Positions 33,565 through 46,824 are shown, counted from the stretch's first letter. The stretch: 64,000 bases of DNA from Pratylenchus scribneri (GCA_030063045.1 JAQSEB010000189.1:124001-188000), one strand, 5' to 3'. Translations and numbers: made by a program. Notes: generated by a model not told the origin, from the sequence alone.

Positions 33565-33619
33565 TGAGGCCTTTAAAAATATGAGAATTTCAGAAAAATC
33601 GCCTGGAAAATGGATACTT
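33565..33619 (-). CDS. Candidate exon, minus strand
   Basis: A 55-bp piece between an acceptor-like tactgtcgattcag and a donor-like gtaata on the minus strand, reading SIHFPGDFSEILIFLKAS. If not spliced, the frame continues through KNREEDRRKIFLEGSRMDKG to a stop near 33482. A plus-strand ATG frame (MDITEAFKNMRISEKSPGKW) covers the same island, so strand is uncertain. It lies close to the skew switch, where the first exon of a leftward gene would be expected. Confidence 0.27.
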
Positions 33620-33629
33620 CTGAATCGAC

Positions 33630-36240
33630 AGTATCAATATAAAAGAAAAAAAAATATATTTAATAATGAATAAAAATTATCTAATTTTAAAAATTGAATT
33701 TATTTCTTATATTAAAAAAAATTGGGTGGAAAATTTTTTATAATATATTATATGAAAAATATTTTATTGTCTAAAAGGAAATAATTATGATAATTGTATT
33801 ATTAAAGATAATTAACTCGATAAATAATCATATTTCATTAATTAATTTATTTTATTTTTAAAATATTTGCTCTAAAAAATTAATATTATTTTTAATTTTC
33901 GTTTTAAGTTTTTAATTTAAAAAAATTTTATTATTCATAAAAATATTAATTTTAAATTTTTTATTTATAATTAAATTCTAAAATAAAATTTAAAAATTAT
34001 TAAAAAAAAATAAAACATCTCTTAATTTTTTTACTAAAATTAATAAATAAATTTTTTAAAATTAAGCAAGAAAAACTCTGTGAAAATGAATAAAAAATAC
34101 CATATATAATATTTAGATATATATTGATGTATATATTTTCTTTATATAAATAATTAGAATCTATTATAGTACTAGTTATAATAAAATTATTTTTTAAATT
34201 ACAACAATGATATTTCATTAACGACTTATCACTTCCTGCTAGAGTAGAGCAATTATAATATAATTACAAAATTAAGTTATATTTATATAAAAATAATTTC
34301 GTAAAATTAAATTTTTAATTATTGGCATGGGAAAAAAATAAATGACGATGGCAGAAAAAAATTCAATAACATTGACAGGTAAAAATTGAAAATATTTAAT
34401 AACATGAATGTTAGCTATCCTATTTCATATGGCAAGTAGAATTAGAAAAAAATTTATCTAATATAACAGAAGCCTAAACATAAAAAAAATAAAAAATATA
34501 ATTGAATATATAATAATAAAGATGCAGATAAATTAAAAATTTAATTTTTTTTTAATTTATAATTAAATTGGCGGAATTCGAATGCGCAGAAAAAAAAAAT
34601 AATGGGAAATTAAAATAGCAATATAAAATAATACATATTGCAAATTTTTTCTAGCTGAAATATGTTTAGTGTTTATTCAGAATATTCAATTTAATTAAAA
34701 TTTTTTAAAAATAATATTAAAAAAAATTAATTATTTTCATTTTTTATTCTATTATAAATTAATTCAATTAAATTTTATTTAAATTAATGCTAATTGGAAA
34801 ATATTATAGATAAAAGATTATTAAAAATATAATTACTTACTGATATAATTGATAATCTAATTTAGCTAATTTTTTTATTATTATATTTAAAATTCATATG
34901 TTGAAAAATTCGCCAAAAAATTTTTTTTATTATTTTATTATTTTTAGAAATTCAAAAATTTAATTAATTTTTAAAAACTTATAAAAAATAAAATTATTAT
35001 TATTATTGAGAAAAAATATTTTTTTTAAATATAAGTATTATCTAAAATTTAATAAATAGGAAATTAATTATTAATTAATTAAGCCTTCATTTGATCTATT
35101 CAATGTATTAAAAAAATAGAATATAAATATTGTTCGTAAAATTCAAAATCTTAAATTTGATTTCGAATTCGTTTTTTTTTAATTATTTCAATTATTTTTC
35201 ATTATTTTGACATTTTAAAATGAAATTAACGTCTTTATATTGAGTTATTTAATTGTATTTTGTTTTCTTATTAATTGTCTTTATTATTCATTGCCAAATA
35301 CTTCTAAAAATCTAAATTTAATTGCCATTTTTTCTTATCATTTATTTTAATTTTAAGCATTTATTTAAAAAATTATAAATTTTATTTTAAAAATAATATT
35401 TTTTTGAGAATTTAGAAAGGAAGATTGTTGGCAATTAATTTCTCCAGAATTCCGAGAACATAGCAGCCATATTCAACGCCACTTATTTATTTTGGAGTCA
35501 CAACACGTTGGAATTGTATTTCAAGTAGTTTATTTTGCGTAATCAATTCTATCCAATTTCAATAGTCGATTGTAAATTCAGCTCGAGCATAATTTTAATT
35601 GGTTTTAAAAAATATTTTTATTATATTATTTATTTCCATTAATTTTATGTTTAAGTTTTCCTTTTTAATTACAATTTTAAATATATTTCATTTAGTTTTT
35701 TGCATTTTATCATAATCTTTTGAAAAATTTTTATATATTAAATTTTTTAAATATTTTAACTAATACAAACTCTAATAATTATTTAGGTTCTATCAGTTTT
35801 GTGATGTTGGTAAAAAATACTAAAAATTTTTTTCCTAGAATATTTGATACTTTTACTATAATAAAAGTATAAATAGAATTTTTTTAATTTCTTATTTTAT
35901 TAAAAAAAAATTTTCAATTTATTTTAAATGCTTTGAATTGAAAAAGGAAGCCATTCAAAATTTACATAAACATGGATTTCATAAGTTTCTTCTCTTCGCG
36001 AGTTATTAAATTAAATAATTAAAACTTTTTTAATTATTTCATTAATTACTGATACTTGATTTTTTATTTTGTCTACTGTTTTACTTTTCGATATTATCAA
36101 TATTTGTATTTAAATTTTGCCAAAAATTTCTTCTATAAAAATATTATTTTGGCAAAATTTATATTTTCAAAACAAAAATTCTTTTAAAATTATTTTTAAT
36201 ATATATTCAAATAAATAATTAATATTTTCCAGTGCAAATA
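33630..36240. other. AT-rich spacer containing the base-skew switch
   Basis: A exceeds T on the plus strand up to about 34.6 kb; T exceeds A steadily after about 35.1 kb. No repeat or gene is visible. The position would fit a shared promoter region of divergent genes or a replication initiation zone. Confidence 0.5.
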
Positions 36241-36316
36241 TATTGAAAGTTAATTTAAAAGAAATGATAAAAATTTCAATTAATAATTTTTTTTTTCAAC
36301 TTTTAGAAGTATATAT

Positions 36317-36410
36317 GAGAATTTTATCATTAGCCATTGAAATCAAATATTATATCAACACGATTACAGTCTTTTCCGGATTATGCCCTGTCATTGGGAA
36401 TGGTGAGGGT
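36317..36410 (+). CDS. Candidate exon, plus strand
   Basis: Acceptor-like AGs occur in caacttttag and tttatcattag, and a donor-like gtgagg follows GGGAATG. The frame reads IEIKYYINTITVFSGLCPVI. Composition is mixed. No family recognised. The surrounding T-rich DNA fits plus-strand introns. Confidence 0.27.
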
Positions 36411-36789
36411 GTGAAACTGTTTGTATTGGTATTTGCAATTAAGTTTGCTTAGCATAATCACATAATAAAAAATATATTTTTTTTATAGATTTTATTTTTT
36501 TTTTCTAAATAAAATTTTCTTATTTATACAGAATTTTTTCATTTATTTTATTTTTTATTCTTTATCTAATAAAGTTAAAATATTGAATAAAAAGGAATTT
36601 GAATTATATTTATTAACTGGATAAAAAAAAATTCAGAAAATAATTTTTAATTTTCTTTTCATTTATTAATATAATTTTAACTTTATTCAATATTTTTCTA
36701 TTCTTATTAATTTACAAGTATTATTTCGAATTAATTTCAATAAATATTCTTGGATGATAGTTATTTTTTAGAAGATATTCATTTTTTAA

Positions 36790-37040
36790 TATAAAATGTG
36801 CTTTACTTGCCTTTCCCCATCCTCCTCTTCTCGGCAGTTGCCGGAATAGTGTTTAAAGACATAGTTCTACTTGCGCATCTAAGTGGGCTGTGCTTCAAAC
36901 CCATTAAGTACAAAGGGTGAAGAGATTCTTGGGAGAGTCAATGAATCGTAGCTATCCAAAATTTGTACACCTCAAACACTCTCTCTTGTTGACGGTTCTG
37001 TTGCGTCGTCAACTGCCGACAACGGCTTTCCTTGATTAAT
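36790..37040. other. Complex 250-bp island with inverted repeats: RNA gene or exon
   Basis: The most complex stretch of the right half outside the listed exons. tcggcagttg at 36831-36840 is inverted as caactgccga at 37010-37019, and gttgacg near 36989 pairs with cgtcaac just before that. A plus-strand frame after ctcctcttctcggcag reads AGIVFKDIVLLAHLSGLCFK up to a gtacaa donor; the minus strand is also largely open. No match to spliceosomal U RNAs, splice-leader RNA or RNase P core motifs was recognised. It could be a structured non-coding RNA or one exon. Confidence 0.35.
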
Positions 37041-37059
37041 TGGTGATAGATGGGACAAA

Positions 37060-38825
37060 TGATATATTATTTTAAATATAATATTTTTTTTAATAATATA
37101 ATATTTTATTTATTCATTTCGATCGTATCATTTATATTTTTATTGTTCTTTTATTAATTTTCATTATTGATTTATTAATTTAATTTAATTTAATTTAAAA
37201 TAATTTGTGTAATTATAATTTTAATTTCTTTCAATAATATTCGTTGGCAATTATTTTTATTTGTATTTTCATTCTCACCAAATTTATTTTGTTATTTTTG
37301 CTTTATAATTTTAAAATTAAATTTATTAAAAGAAATTTCTTTTTTATATTTAAAAAATTAATAACAAAATTTAAAGAAAATTAACAGCTTTTATTTTATT
37401 TAAATGTCGATTATCTAACACCTAAGAATTACTAATAAAAGATTTAATTTTATTTTTCAAACGTATCAGCCGGTATCATTTCGTTATTTATTTTACTTCA
37501 GTTGTTTTTTATATATTTAAAATCTAATTTAACATTTTCAATATATTTTGCTGGAACAAAATTACATTTAAATTAAATTAGAACGATGTTCAATTAAAAA
37601 TAAAAATTTTTAAGAAGAAATTTTATTCTAATTTCAAATTCTATTTTGAGATCATTTGACTATTTCTTTTAGAATTTTGCAATTGATAGTAATAAAATTT
37701 TTATATTAAATTAAATATCTATATTCAATTTCTGAATTATTTACTGAAGGAATATGTTCTGCAAATTTCACTTTTTTTCTAATATAAATTTCCCGATTAT
37801 TATATTATCATAAAAGTAATTAATTTTTCTACTTATAATTGATATGTTGATTTTAAATATGGTAGAATAATTCATTTTTATAATTATATAAATTTATAAT
37901 CCCTAATTTTTGATTATTTTAAAAGTAATATTTTATCAATCATATATTTTCTCTATTTCATGAATTTTTTAAATTTAACAAATTTTCAAAATCAATTTTT
38001 AAATTTATTTTAAAATGTATAATTCTTATCTTAACTCACATTTATTTAAAATAAGCATCAAATATTCGCGAAAATTCATACATTTTTTAATAATTTCATT
38101 TGATCTCTTTCATAGAATATAATATAATAATTTTATTTTTATTTATATATATATTTTTCCATTTGTAATTTTTATACAATAACTTTCAATTATTTCGGTT
38201 GGCAATTTAATAAATTTAAAATGTGAAAAAAACGATGGTCATGCATTGATTAATTATTTTTTTAAATATTGAATATAATCTTATTTCTTCAATAATTTTT
38301 ATCAATAAAAAAATAAATAAATTATATTTCTTGAAAATGAATCGGGTTTTTCTTCAAAAGCATTGATAATTATTACTTCTACAGAAGGATTGAATATGTT
38401 ATGCCAAATAAAATTATTTAAATATAATATTTCAGTTTGAAAAATATTTATTTTATTTTTTATATAATTTATTTTATAGGTTTAAATTTCGATTTATTAA
38501 AAATTTCTTTTATATATCTACCACCATCAATTAGATGAAAATTTAAATTTCCTCATTTCAAATATTTGCTCTCAGCCAATTTCTTTAGGTTTAATCTCCA
38601 TATTATTCTCCAATGAATAATTATCATAATGATATCATTCAAAAATTAATTACAACATATATGTTGGATTATTTATTTAATATCTATTCAATCGAAAATT
38701 TTCATTCAAAATATACTATTTTAATGAATGAATTAAATATTTTTTTCATTTTAATTAATTTTTATAATTCATTTATTAAGGATTTCTAATTATTTTTTTA
38801 AAATTTTTCTTTGTATTTAGATACG
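37060..38825. other. T-rich AT desert, nothing seen
   Basis: Low-complexity T-biased sequence, consistent with intron or intergenic DNA. Confidence 0.55.
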
Positions 38826-38881
38826 GTCATTTGATTCTGTGTTGAGTCTCAACAAAATTATTTTTTTTACCAATTTATTTT

Positions 38882-38975
38882 CAATGAAAGTATTTATTTT
38901 AACTTTTATTACGAATGAAAAAGGAATGAATTGGGGGAAAAAGTGGAACAAATATATCGGAGAAAATACTAAGGT
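38882..38975 (+). CDS. Candidate exon, plus strand
   Basis: The frame reads ILTFITNEKGMNWGKKWNKY then IGENTK and ends at a donor-like gtatct after AAG. An acceptor-like AG lies in tcaatgaaag. Balanced composition with Trp and Gly codons is rare here. No family recognised. Confidence 0.27.
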
Positions 38976-39248
38976 ATCTAATCCGATTATATTATTATCT
39001 TTTAATCAATTTTTTAAAAAATTTCTAAAATCAAGTTCATACAATATTTTTGTTTGCCTCAATTTATCCGAGAAATCCATTTTTGGCTAGACGTCTACAC
39101 CATGTGTTAAACAGAATCAGAAAGAGAGATATGACATGTCTCTGCTGTTGCTTCTTTTTACTACTTTCTATCATTATCCATCAATAACTGACACTCAACC
39201 CATAATTATCATTTTTCCTTATTATTATAATTCCTTATACTCCACGAT

Positions 39249-39321
39249 TTTAAAGTATAACAAATATGGGGCCAATTTGGAGTTGTTGCATGACTCATTT
39301 TTGGCATACTTTCATAGTTAA
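39249..39321 (+). CDS. Candidate terminal exon, plus strand
   Basis: The end of a 61-codon frame starting near 39136. The last part, YNKYGANLELLHDSFLAYFH then S and TAA, has coding-like composition, whereas the first part is low-complexity. An acceptor-like cgattttaaag precedes it. The minus strand is also open (MSHATTPNWPHICYTLKSW). Not recognised. Confidence 0.22.
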
Positions 39322-39681
39322 ATGCACCAATTTATTTGGGCCTTTCAAAATTGCTATAATTTTCTATAAACTTAAAATATAAAATTTTGGAACTTTTTAT
39401 TATTTACATATTTTTCTATAGGGTAAATAAAAATTTTTATTTATTTTCAATCTAAGATAATAAATAAATTTTTATTTTTATATTATTACTTTTTTCCAAT
39501 AAATTATTTTAAATTCATAAATAATTAGAATTTTTATCATTGATACTAAAGCTTCATTTTCTTATTTTTTATTTTGAAATTTTTTCATTATTTATGTTAT
39601 CATTATTTCTTATTATTAATTAATTCTAATAAATATATATTTTTGGCTGCCCAATTCTCCAATCTTTCATGGCATTCAGTG

Positions 39682-39740
39682 TATCAACGAAACGCGGCGA
39701 AATTTGCAACATTATCAAAAATATTATTTAACTATAATTT
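39682..39740 (+). CDS. Candidate exon, plus strand
   Basis: Follows an acceptor-like caatctttcatggcattcag; the frame reads CINETRRNLQHYQKYY and then becomes low-complexity until a stop. Not recognised. Confidence 0.22.
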
Positions 39741-39924
39741 ATTTTATTAATATTAAAATTCAAATAGAATTTTTTTTGTATCTTATAATAATATATTTAA
39801 TTACAAAATTTTAATTATTTAATAATTTGAAAATTTAATATATATTTTTAATAGATATTTTTTTATATATTCAAAGATATTTTCAGAATGCTAATATTCA
39901 TATTACAAATTTTTTGCCGATTGA

Positions 39925-40039
39925 GTGGAAAAGATTCCGGGGTGTCTTTTTTCTTGTGTAGTCATGCTCGTTGTAGGCGGCATTTTTTTCCAGTAATAAT
40001 TAATAATTAAATTAATAATAATTAACCAATCTTTTCCAC
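39925..40039. repeat. Inverted repeat, 12-bp arms 91 bp apart
   Basis: gtggaaaagatt at 39925-39936 and aatcttttccac at 40028-40039; both are next to ccggggtg or ccccgggg. The inner sequence includes gtcatgctcgttgtaggcgg. It could be a small foldback element or RNA. Just downstream (about 40078-40130), tttgcatatcag is followed by a short open frame, ELHFVAVRKERLNLGAN. Confidence 0.4.
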
Positions 40040-40139
40040 CCCGGGGCGATGATTAACGAATTCTTCCTTTTGCATATCAGTGAATTGCATTTTGTCGCTG
40101 TTCGCAAAGAACGCTTAAACTTGGGGGCAAATTAGCCTG

Positions 40140-40960
40140 GATTATTTGAAAAAGGATTCATTTTAAAATTTTTCCCTCCATATAAAATTTACTTTCCTTT
40201 ATAAAAATTTTTAAATTATTTAAAATTATTTTTCCTTTTCTTTCTAAACAAAATTTTTATAATATTTTTCATAATATATAAAAAAATATTATTTAAATAT
40301 TTTAATTGAAATTTATTAATTTTAATTTTTGATAATATAATTTTTGATAATATAATTTTTCATTTTCAATTTATTATTTTCTGTTTAATTATTTTTACTA
40401 CAGATGCATTTTTTTCCTTAAACGTTTCAATGTAGTAATTTGATATGTTAGTATCTCTCTATAATTATTTTTTATTGTTATTGCAAAAATATCTTTTAAT
40501 ATAGCCGAAGATTTATGATAAGTTAATTTTTTATAATATTTTTTATTTCTTTTAATTTGTTTATTAAATAAAAATTTAAAATTTAATCAATTTGGTTATT
40601 TTGAGAATATATTAAATCTAGTTTAAATTTTTTCGAGAATTTTATTAATAATAAATTACATGATTTGACTGATCATTAGCACATTTTCCATTCCATGGAA
40701 CTTTTCCTTTATTTTTTTTATTTATGATAATATTTAGTAAGATTTTACAATTTAATTTAATTTTTCTATGGATTAATCAATTCTGCTAAGAATTTAATTT
40801 TCAATAAATAATAATCTAACAAAATTATTTTTCTAAATGGAATTGTACTTTTTCTACATCAAAGCATTTATTTTTATAATAATAAATTATATGATTAATT
40901 TTAATTAACTTTTAAAATTTTATTGTACAAAAATTAAATATGCTCACAGGATTTAATGAG
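40140..40960. other. T-rich AT desert, nothing seen
   Basis: Low-complexity T-biased sequence. Confidence 0.55.
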
Positions 40961-40971
40961 AATTTTTCGTT

Positions 40972-41145
40972 ATGACATTCCTGTTGTTGCTATTCTTCTC
41001 TCCAAATTTCATATTTGTTGTAAAGAATTTCAAGTATTTCGATTTGGCGCTTAATTTTTTGAATTTTTATTTAATAAGAAAAAAGATTAAAAGAACTTTC
41101 TTTTTTTTATCATCATTTTATTAATAATATTTCATATCTATTATA
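40972..41145 (+). CDS. Small ORF with hydrophobic start
   Basis: ATG opens a 57-codon frame starting MTFLLLLFFSPNFIFVVKNF, which looks like a signal peptide or membrane segment; the rest is Lys/Phe/Ile-rich. Low composition bias against chance in T-rich DNA, so weak. Confidence 0.15.
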
Positions 41146-41149
41146 GTAT

Positions 41150-42560
41150 CTTAATCCATATGCAAATAATTGATAGAAGTCAAAATCCTTTTCTCCCAAT
41201 AATGACAGGATTATATTTTTTTCATTTAATTTCAATCTTATAAAAAAATTCAAATTTTATAATAGGTTAGCAACTCTTTTTTTCTAACTTATTTTTTAAT
41301 TATTTTCACTACAATTTTCATTGATTTAACCTTATTCATTTATAAATAAATAATTTATATTTTAGATCATCTAAGAGAACTAATATACTATAACAAAATT
41401 AAATTAAGATTCATAATAAATTTTTTCTTCAAAGTTTAATATTATTTTTATGTATAGTCTTGGATCTTGGATTTATTCCAATTGTTATGTTTTTATTTAA
41501 AAATAAATATCATTTTTACATTTAATTTTATTTATTAATTCAATTATCATTATATAGAAATATTTTGATGATTATGTAATAAAAAAAATATTTTTTTAAA
41601 TTTTATAAACAATGAAATATTTTTTCAATTTATAATTTATGGAGTTTTTTTGTTAATATCAAAGGAAAAATACTAATATATTTCAAATATTAATTTTATA
41701 ATATTATAATTTAAAAGTAAAATTTAAAAAAATTCTCCTTCCATAAGAAAATAACATGTACAGATTTTTTTTTCAATTTTCAATATGTATTTTTTAAACA
41801 TATGTAATTTATCATTATTTTAATGCTTTCACACCCACCTTGCGAAATAAAGTAGTAAATGTGAATTGTATATACATGACAATATATAATATTTATTTTA
41901 TTTTTATAAAATTTATATATCATATCGCCTATTTATTTATTTAATTTTCTCTTTTTCGTATTAATTTCTTCACTACTTTTGAGTTTAGTATATTCTTAAT
42001 ATTCGATATTTACATTTGCTAAATTAGATGATGGACCCCAACGTATCGAGCAAATATTTTGATATATTTTGATGAATTCATTTCATTAAAATACATTTTT
42101 AATTTTTTAAATAGATATTTTATTCCTTTAAATTTATTAGATATTTATTACAAATATCCTTAAGATTTTTTATCATTTACAAATTTTTATTAATCAAATA
42201 ATATTTTCTGCATTTTTTCAAAGAGAATTTTTTCCGAGATTAGACATCAATTGACTATTTGAAACATTATATATATCATTTCTTCCCCTTTTTTACGCAT
42301 TTTGAAAACCTAATTAATTTTCCATTTTTATTGTAACAATAATAAAAATATTTATTTTTTTTAAATTATGTTTATTTAGATTAATTGGTTAATTTTCCTT
42401 TCTTATGTGAATTTTAAACTTTTTTTTTTATTTTACTTTATATTATAACATAATTATTCATATTTTGTAGCAGATATTTATTCGTCTGGTGAATATTGAT
42501 TCCAATGCCAAAATAATTCTTAAAATATTTTTAAAAATTTTTAATTTGATTGCTATATTT
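41150..42560. other. T-rich AT desert, nothing firm
   Basis: Low-complexity sequence. One short piece near 42030 (ATGATGGACCCCAAC after aaattag) is too short to call. Confidence 0.5.
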
Positions 42561-42567
42561 ATTCTAG

Positions 42568-42746
42568 CAGAAATTAGGGGAATGTTAAATGTGCTTGATA
42601 ATTTTCTCATCGAAGCCAGCTTTGAAGCAATTTCACTAAATAATCTTTTAAATTATCAAGGATCAAAATTTCTCAAATTGATTCTTTATAGCAATTGTAT
42701 TTTTGAGACCGTTGCGCGCATTTCCACAATTTATTCTTTTCAATGA
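42568..42746 (+). CDS. Candidate terminal exon, plus strand
   Basis: After an acceptor-like tgctatatttattctag the frame is open to TGA, reading EIRGMLNVLDNFLIEASFEA then ISLNNLLNYQGSKFLKLILY and CIFETVARISTIYS. The mix of Glu, Arg, Gly, Ala and Val codons is unlike the surroundings. The same frame is open another 27 codons upstream in low-complexity sequence, which would be intron. No family recognised. Confidence 0.35.
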
Positions 42747-42749
42747 TCA

Positions 42750-43640
42750 TATTTATTTTTAATTATAACTTTTTTTTCTTTATATTTAAAAGCAAAAATC
42801 AAATGTTAAAATTAATATAATATATAATTTTATAATTTATGATTAATAAGATTTAATAAATATTTTTTGAATTAATACTTATTTTCATTTCCTTTATCAT
42901 TAATATATTTAACAAATTTATTATTATTCTTTAATAATTGAGTCCTTACAACGAAATGCTTATACTTTGTTTTTATAAATTTTTAACTAAATTAAAAATT
43001 GTGTTAATTTATTGAGCATGGGACTATATTATAAATTTAATTATTCGAATATTTAACTATTATTATAAAATTAAATTTATGAATGATAAATTTAAAAAAC
43101 ATGAGAATTCCTATAACCTAAATATTTAAATCAATTTATTTCTTAACTTTCACATTCGTTTCATTCAAAAGAAAATAAGGTGTATTTAAGAGAATGATAT
43201 AATTTTAAAATTTTTATTTTAAAAATAATTTATGTAATAATTTAATTAGAAATTCACTAAATTATTAATAAATTAGGCAATATTAATTTATTAAATATTG
43301 TAATTTTTATTTCACTTTAATTTGATTCATTCTCTTTAATTTTTATTCTTATTTTAATTATAATTTTTTTTTTTTGAATTCGATTTGTTTTTAGTATATT
43401 ATTGTTTTAGTTTGATATCTATAATTAAATTTTAGGATTATAACTCTTTTCATTTTCATTATTTTGGGTGAAATTTATTTATTTTTATTAAATAAATTTA
43501 CAATTTTTAAAAGAGGATTGAAATCTTCATATCGGTATGCAATCGTGGGTCGGTAGAATAAAAATAATTATTTATTTATTTCGATTATTTTATTTTTCGT
43601 TTACTGGGAGCGTTTGTTTTAACTCTTTTTTCTGGTGATT
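42750..43640. other. T-rich AT desert, nothing seen
   Basis: Low-complexity sequence. Confidence 0.55.
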
Positions 43641-43647
43641 TTATGAG

Positions 43648-43664
43648 TTGATGATGATGATGAT
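43648..43664 (+). repeat. (GAT)n microsatellite
   Basis: About five perfect gat copies followed by ggcc and an A-run. Confidence 0.7.
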
Positions 43665-45090
43665 GGCCAAAAAAAAAAGATATAATAAAAATAAATGAGT
43701 TTCCAATTTCCAGACTTTTGGCGCACCTATATCTTTCATTTATTTTTCGATTGTTTTGAAGTATAAATTTTAATTATAATTTTAATTTTGGGAATCAATG
43801 AACCTATGGGACACATTTCCATAAATTCGCGCATAATAGCCCTAATTCTCCGCCTGAATTCACCAATCCCACGAAGCCCCTGGTTTTCACAAAGAAAAAA
43901 CCAAATAGTTTTCAATAAATAAAAAATTAAAATTTATTTATAATTAAAATTTTTATTTTTATATAATCTAACATTTAATTTATTTTTTTATAATTATTTT
44001 TATTTTTTAAATTTCATTTAAATCCATATTAATTTTTTTATTTGCCTTCCTACCTAGAAAAAATTCTTCGAAGAAATTAAATCATTTAATATTTAGCCGC
44101 CTCTTCGTTATAACAAATTTCTCCTCTGATAACATTGTAAAATTATTTCCATTTCTTAAGCCGTTCTACATAATACAATTTCCTCAAATCTTTTTATTTT
44201 AACATAATTTTAGAGCAATCCAATATATTTTTATAAGAAAATAAATTTTATTTATTTGTTTTTTATAAAATCATAACCATTTTTAATTCACCCATTTTTA
44301 TCACTTTCCTCTTTTTACTTTTTTATTTTTAAATCATTTTTATTTTACTTTTTGTTGATTGTTCTAAAAAATTTTTTAAAATTATTTTAAAAATTAAAAT
44401 AACATATATTTTAGTGTTTAAATAAAATTATTTTTTATCGAATCAAATAGAGTTAAATAAAGATTTAGCCATCCTTTCATAAAATTTTTGATGACGGGAA
44501 TTTTATTACAGATAATAAATTTGGATATTAATTTGAATGTTTCTCAATGCATTTTAATCTTACCAGATTAATAGTTTTTTAAATTTATTTATTCCTGAAT
44601 ATTGTAAATTTTTATTAAGATTTTGTGAGAAATTTTTTTATTTTTTAATCATATCTTCAATCTTTAATAAACATTAACATCTTAAGGACTTCCTTTGTAA
44701 AATTTTGGTAATTTTGTTGTATCAAATTTTATTTCTTTCTCATGAACTTTGGGCTTTTTCCTGCAATGGCAAATTTAGAATATTTTTTCTTCTTTTAACA
44801 ATATATATACCATATTTTTTTATATTTTGTTGCCGATTTTAGCTGAATAATATTAGGCTATAGAATTGGTTTTATATCATAGATTTATTATTCTTAAACT
44901 TTTTTAGAATAAAATGTAACAGCATATGTAAAATTTACCGCAATTACCGTATATTATCATTAATGCAGATAGTCAAATTAGGAAAATTTTAAAATTTTAA
45001 AAATCTATAATATTAATAAGGATAATTTTTACTGGATTGCTACATTAATTTAGTTACAATTTAAATCTAATTTATTAAATATTTTTATTT
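43665..45090. other. T-rich AT desert with one weak island
   Basis: At about 43800-43900 a plus frame, MGHISINSRIIALILRLNSP, is open for 38 codons; no splice sites support it. Confidence 0.45.
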
Positions 45091-45093
45091 CAG

Positions 45094-45139
45094 GTTCATA
45101 TCCATCTGCAAGGGAAAGGAACCGCCAGAATGCATATTT
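45094..45139 (+). CDS. Candidate small exon, plus strand
   Basis: 46 bp with a consensus-like acceptor tttttatttcag and a donor-like gttata. All three frames are open; SYPSARERNRQNAYF and VHIHLQGKGTARMHI are the most coding-like. Phase cannot be fixed. Confidence 0.27.
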
Positions 45140-45149
45140 GTTATATTTT

Positions 45150-46750
45150 TTTGATTAAAGGCATTGTAGCAGTTAATGTTCCACCAATTAATTCCATATT
45201 TCTTCTTCTATTCTCTTTTATAAATATTTTTCGGATTGGAAATTTTTATGGATAAATGGAAGGAAAAATTTCTCTAATTTTATTATTTTACTATGAAATA
45301 TTGCGTCCATCATCACATCATCCATCTTAAATTTTAGATTGTTAATTTTAATTAAATACATGATTTTTTCATATTATTTGATTAATATTATCATTCTCTA
45401 ATTTAATTCAAAAAAATAGAAAAATCATTTTTCCTACTTAGAAACATGTTTTAAATATTTTTGTGCAATATTATTTTCTATTTATTGTTGTTCCATTTCT
45501 TCGATGACTTCAATATTTTTAGTTTATTTATTGAAAATCGAAAATTTCTTCATCTCTAATCTGGTTAGCAGAATTAAATTAATTTCTAATCGATTAAAAC
45601 AGAATATTTATTTTTAATACAATGTATTGTTTTTCATTTTTATATATGTTCATTTATTTTTTCAGGTGAAATAGTAATCATATAATAATTATAATTTAAT
45701 AACCATAATTTTATAATTAAATTTTGTAATTTTTTATTTTAACTTATTTTCAGGTAAAATTTAATTTTATTTATGTATCATTCTATATAATGTATTTAGA
45801 GATTTAATTTAATGAAATTTATTATTAATTTTAAACACTATGAATAAATCAAATCAAATTTTTTTTAAATCACTATGAGTAGATTGATACCATATTCGAC
45901 CTATTAAATACAAAAAATAAGATTATTCATAATTACTCCAAAATTTATTAGAGATAAATGTCTGGTTTAGAAGATAATTACATAAGCGACCAATTTTCTC
46001 TAATATTATTCACATTTTTGGCACTTGGTTCAATTATATATAATAAGAGACAAGAAAAGGTTCACCCTAAAAAGTTTATTGATTTTATCATAAGCAAATT
46101 TTTTTATTAAATAATAAATTTTATTTAAATTAAAGGATTTTAAGAATTTTATTAATATTTTTATTATTATAATTTTTTTCAAAATAATTTTTAAATATAA
46201 TTTTTCCGATTTTTTATTTTATTTTGAATTAATTTTAACAGATAAAATAATAATTTTATTTTTGTTTTATTTTTATTATTTTCTTCATTAGGCGTGTGAA
46301 AAATTAAAAAATTGTTTTTTTTTCTTATTAAATATCCTCTGAATGAATTGATGGAAATAAAAAATTTATTGTTTGAAAATTTTATAGAAATATTTTAAAA
46401 CAGATGTAATATTTAAAAATTGAATAAATAAATTTGTTTCGGTCAAAAGAATTTTTGCAAATTTTAAAAATGAAAACAAAAAAAGAAAACTATAATATTT
46501 ATTTTCTTTTAAAAGTATTTAATGATTAATTTTTATTCAATATGATGATATATTTGGTGAAAATTAAAAGAATTTTGAAATAAAAAATTATAATTTTTAT
46601 AAAATTTTTGATTTTCGCTAATTGAAAAATCATTTAATTTTTAGTATTGTTTTACTTTATTATTATTTTAAAATTACTTAATTTTTATTTTATTAATAAA
46701 TTTAATAAATTATATTACATTTATATAATTTTTCATTAATGAATTTACCA
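45150..46750. other. T-rich AT desert, nothing seen
   Basis: Low-complexity sequence; acceptor-like ttttcag occurs at about 45664 and 45751 but with no coding-like continuation. Confidence 0.5.
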
Positions 46751-46752
46751 GA

Positions 46753-46824
46753 ATTTCCATGCCGGCTTTTTGTGCAAATTGTCCAGCCAATTTATCATTC
46801 TTTTTGAATAGTTTCATTACATAG
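46753..46824 (+). CDS. Candidate exon, plus strand
   Basis: After an acceptor-like tgaatttaccag, one frame reads ISMPAFCANCPANLSFFLNS to a stop. Overlaps the start of the tandem repeat that follows. Not recognised. Confidence 0.2.
   Translation: MSMPAFCANCPANLSFFLNSFIT

Noticed and set aside
39249..39321. Minus-strand SHATTPNWPH as a SET N-H-S-C-x-P-N motif
   Set aside because: Cys and Asn of the motif are absent, and the strand is opposite to that favoured by the local skew.
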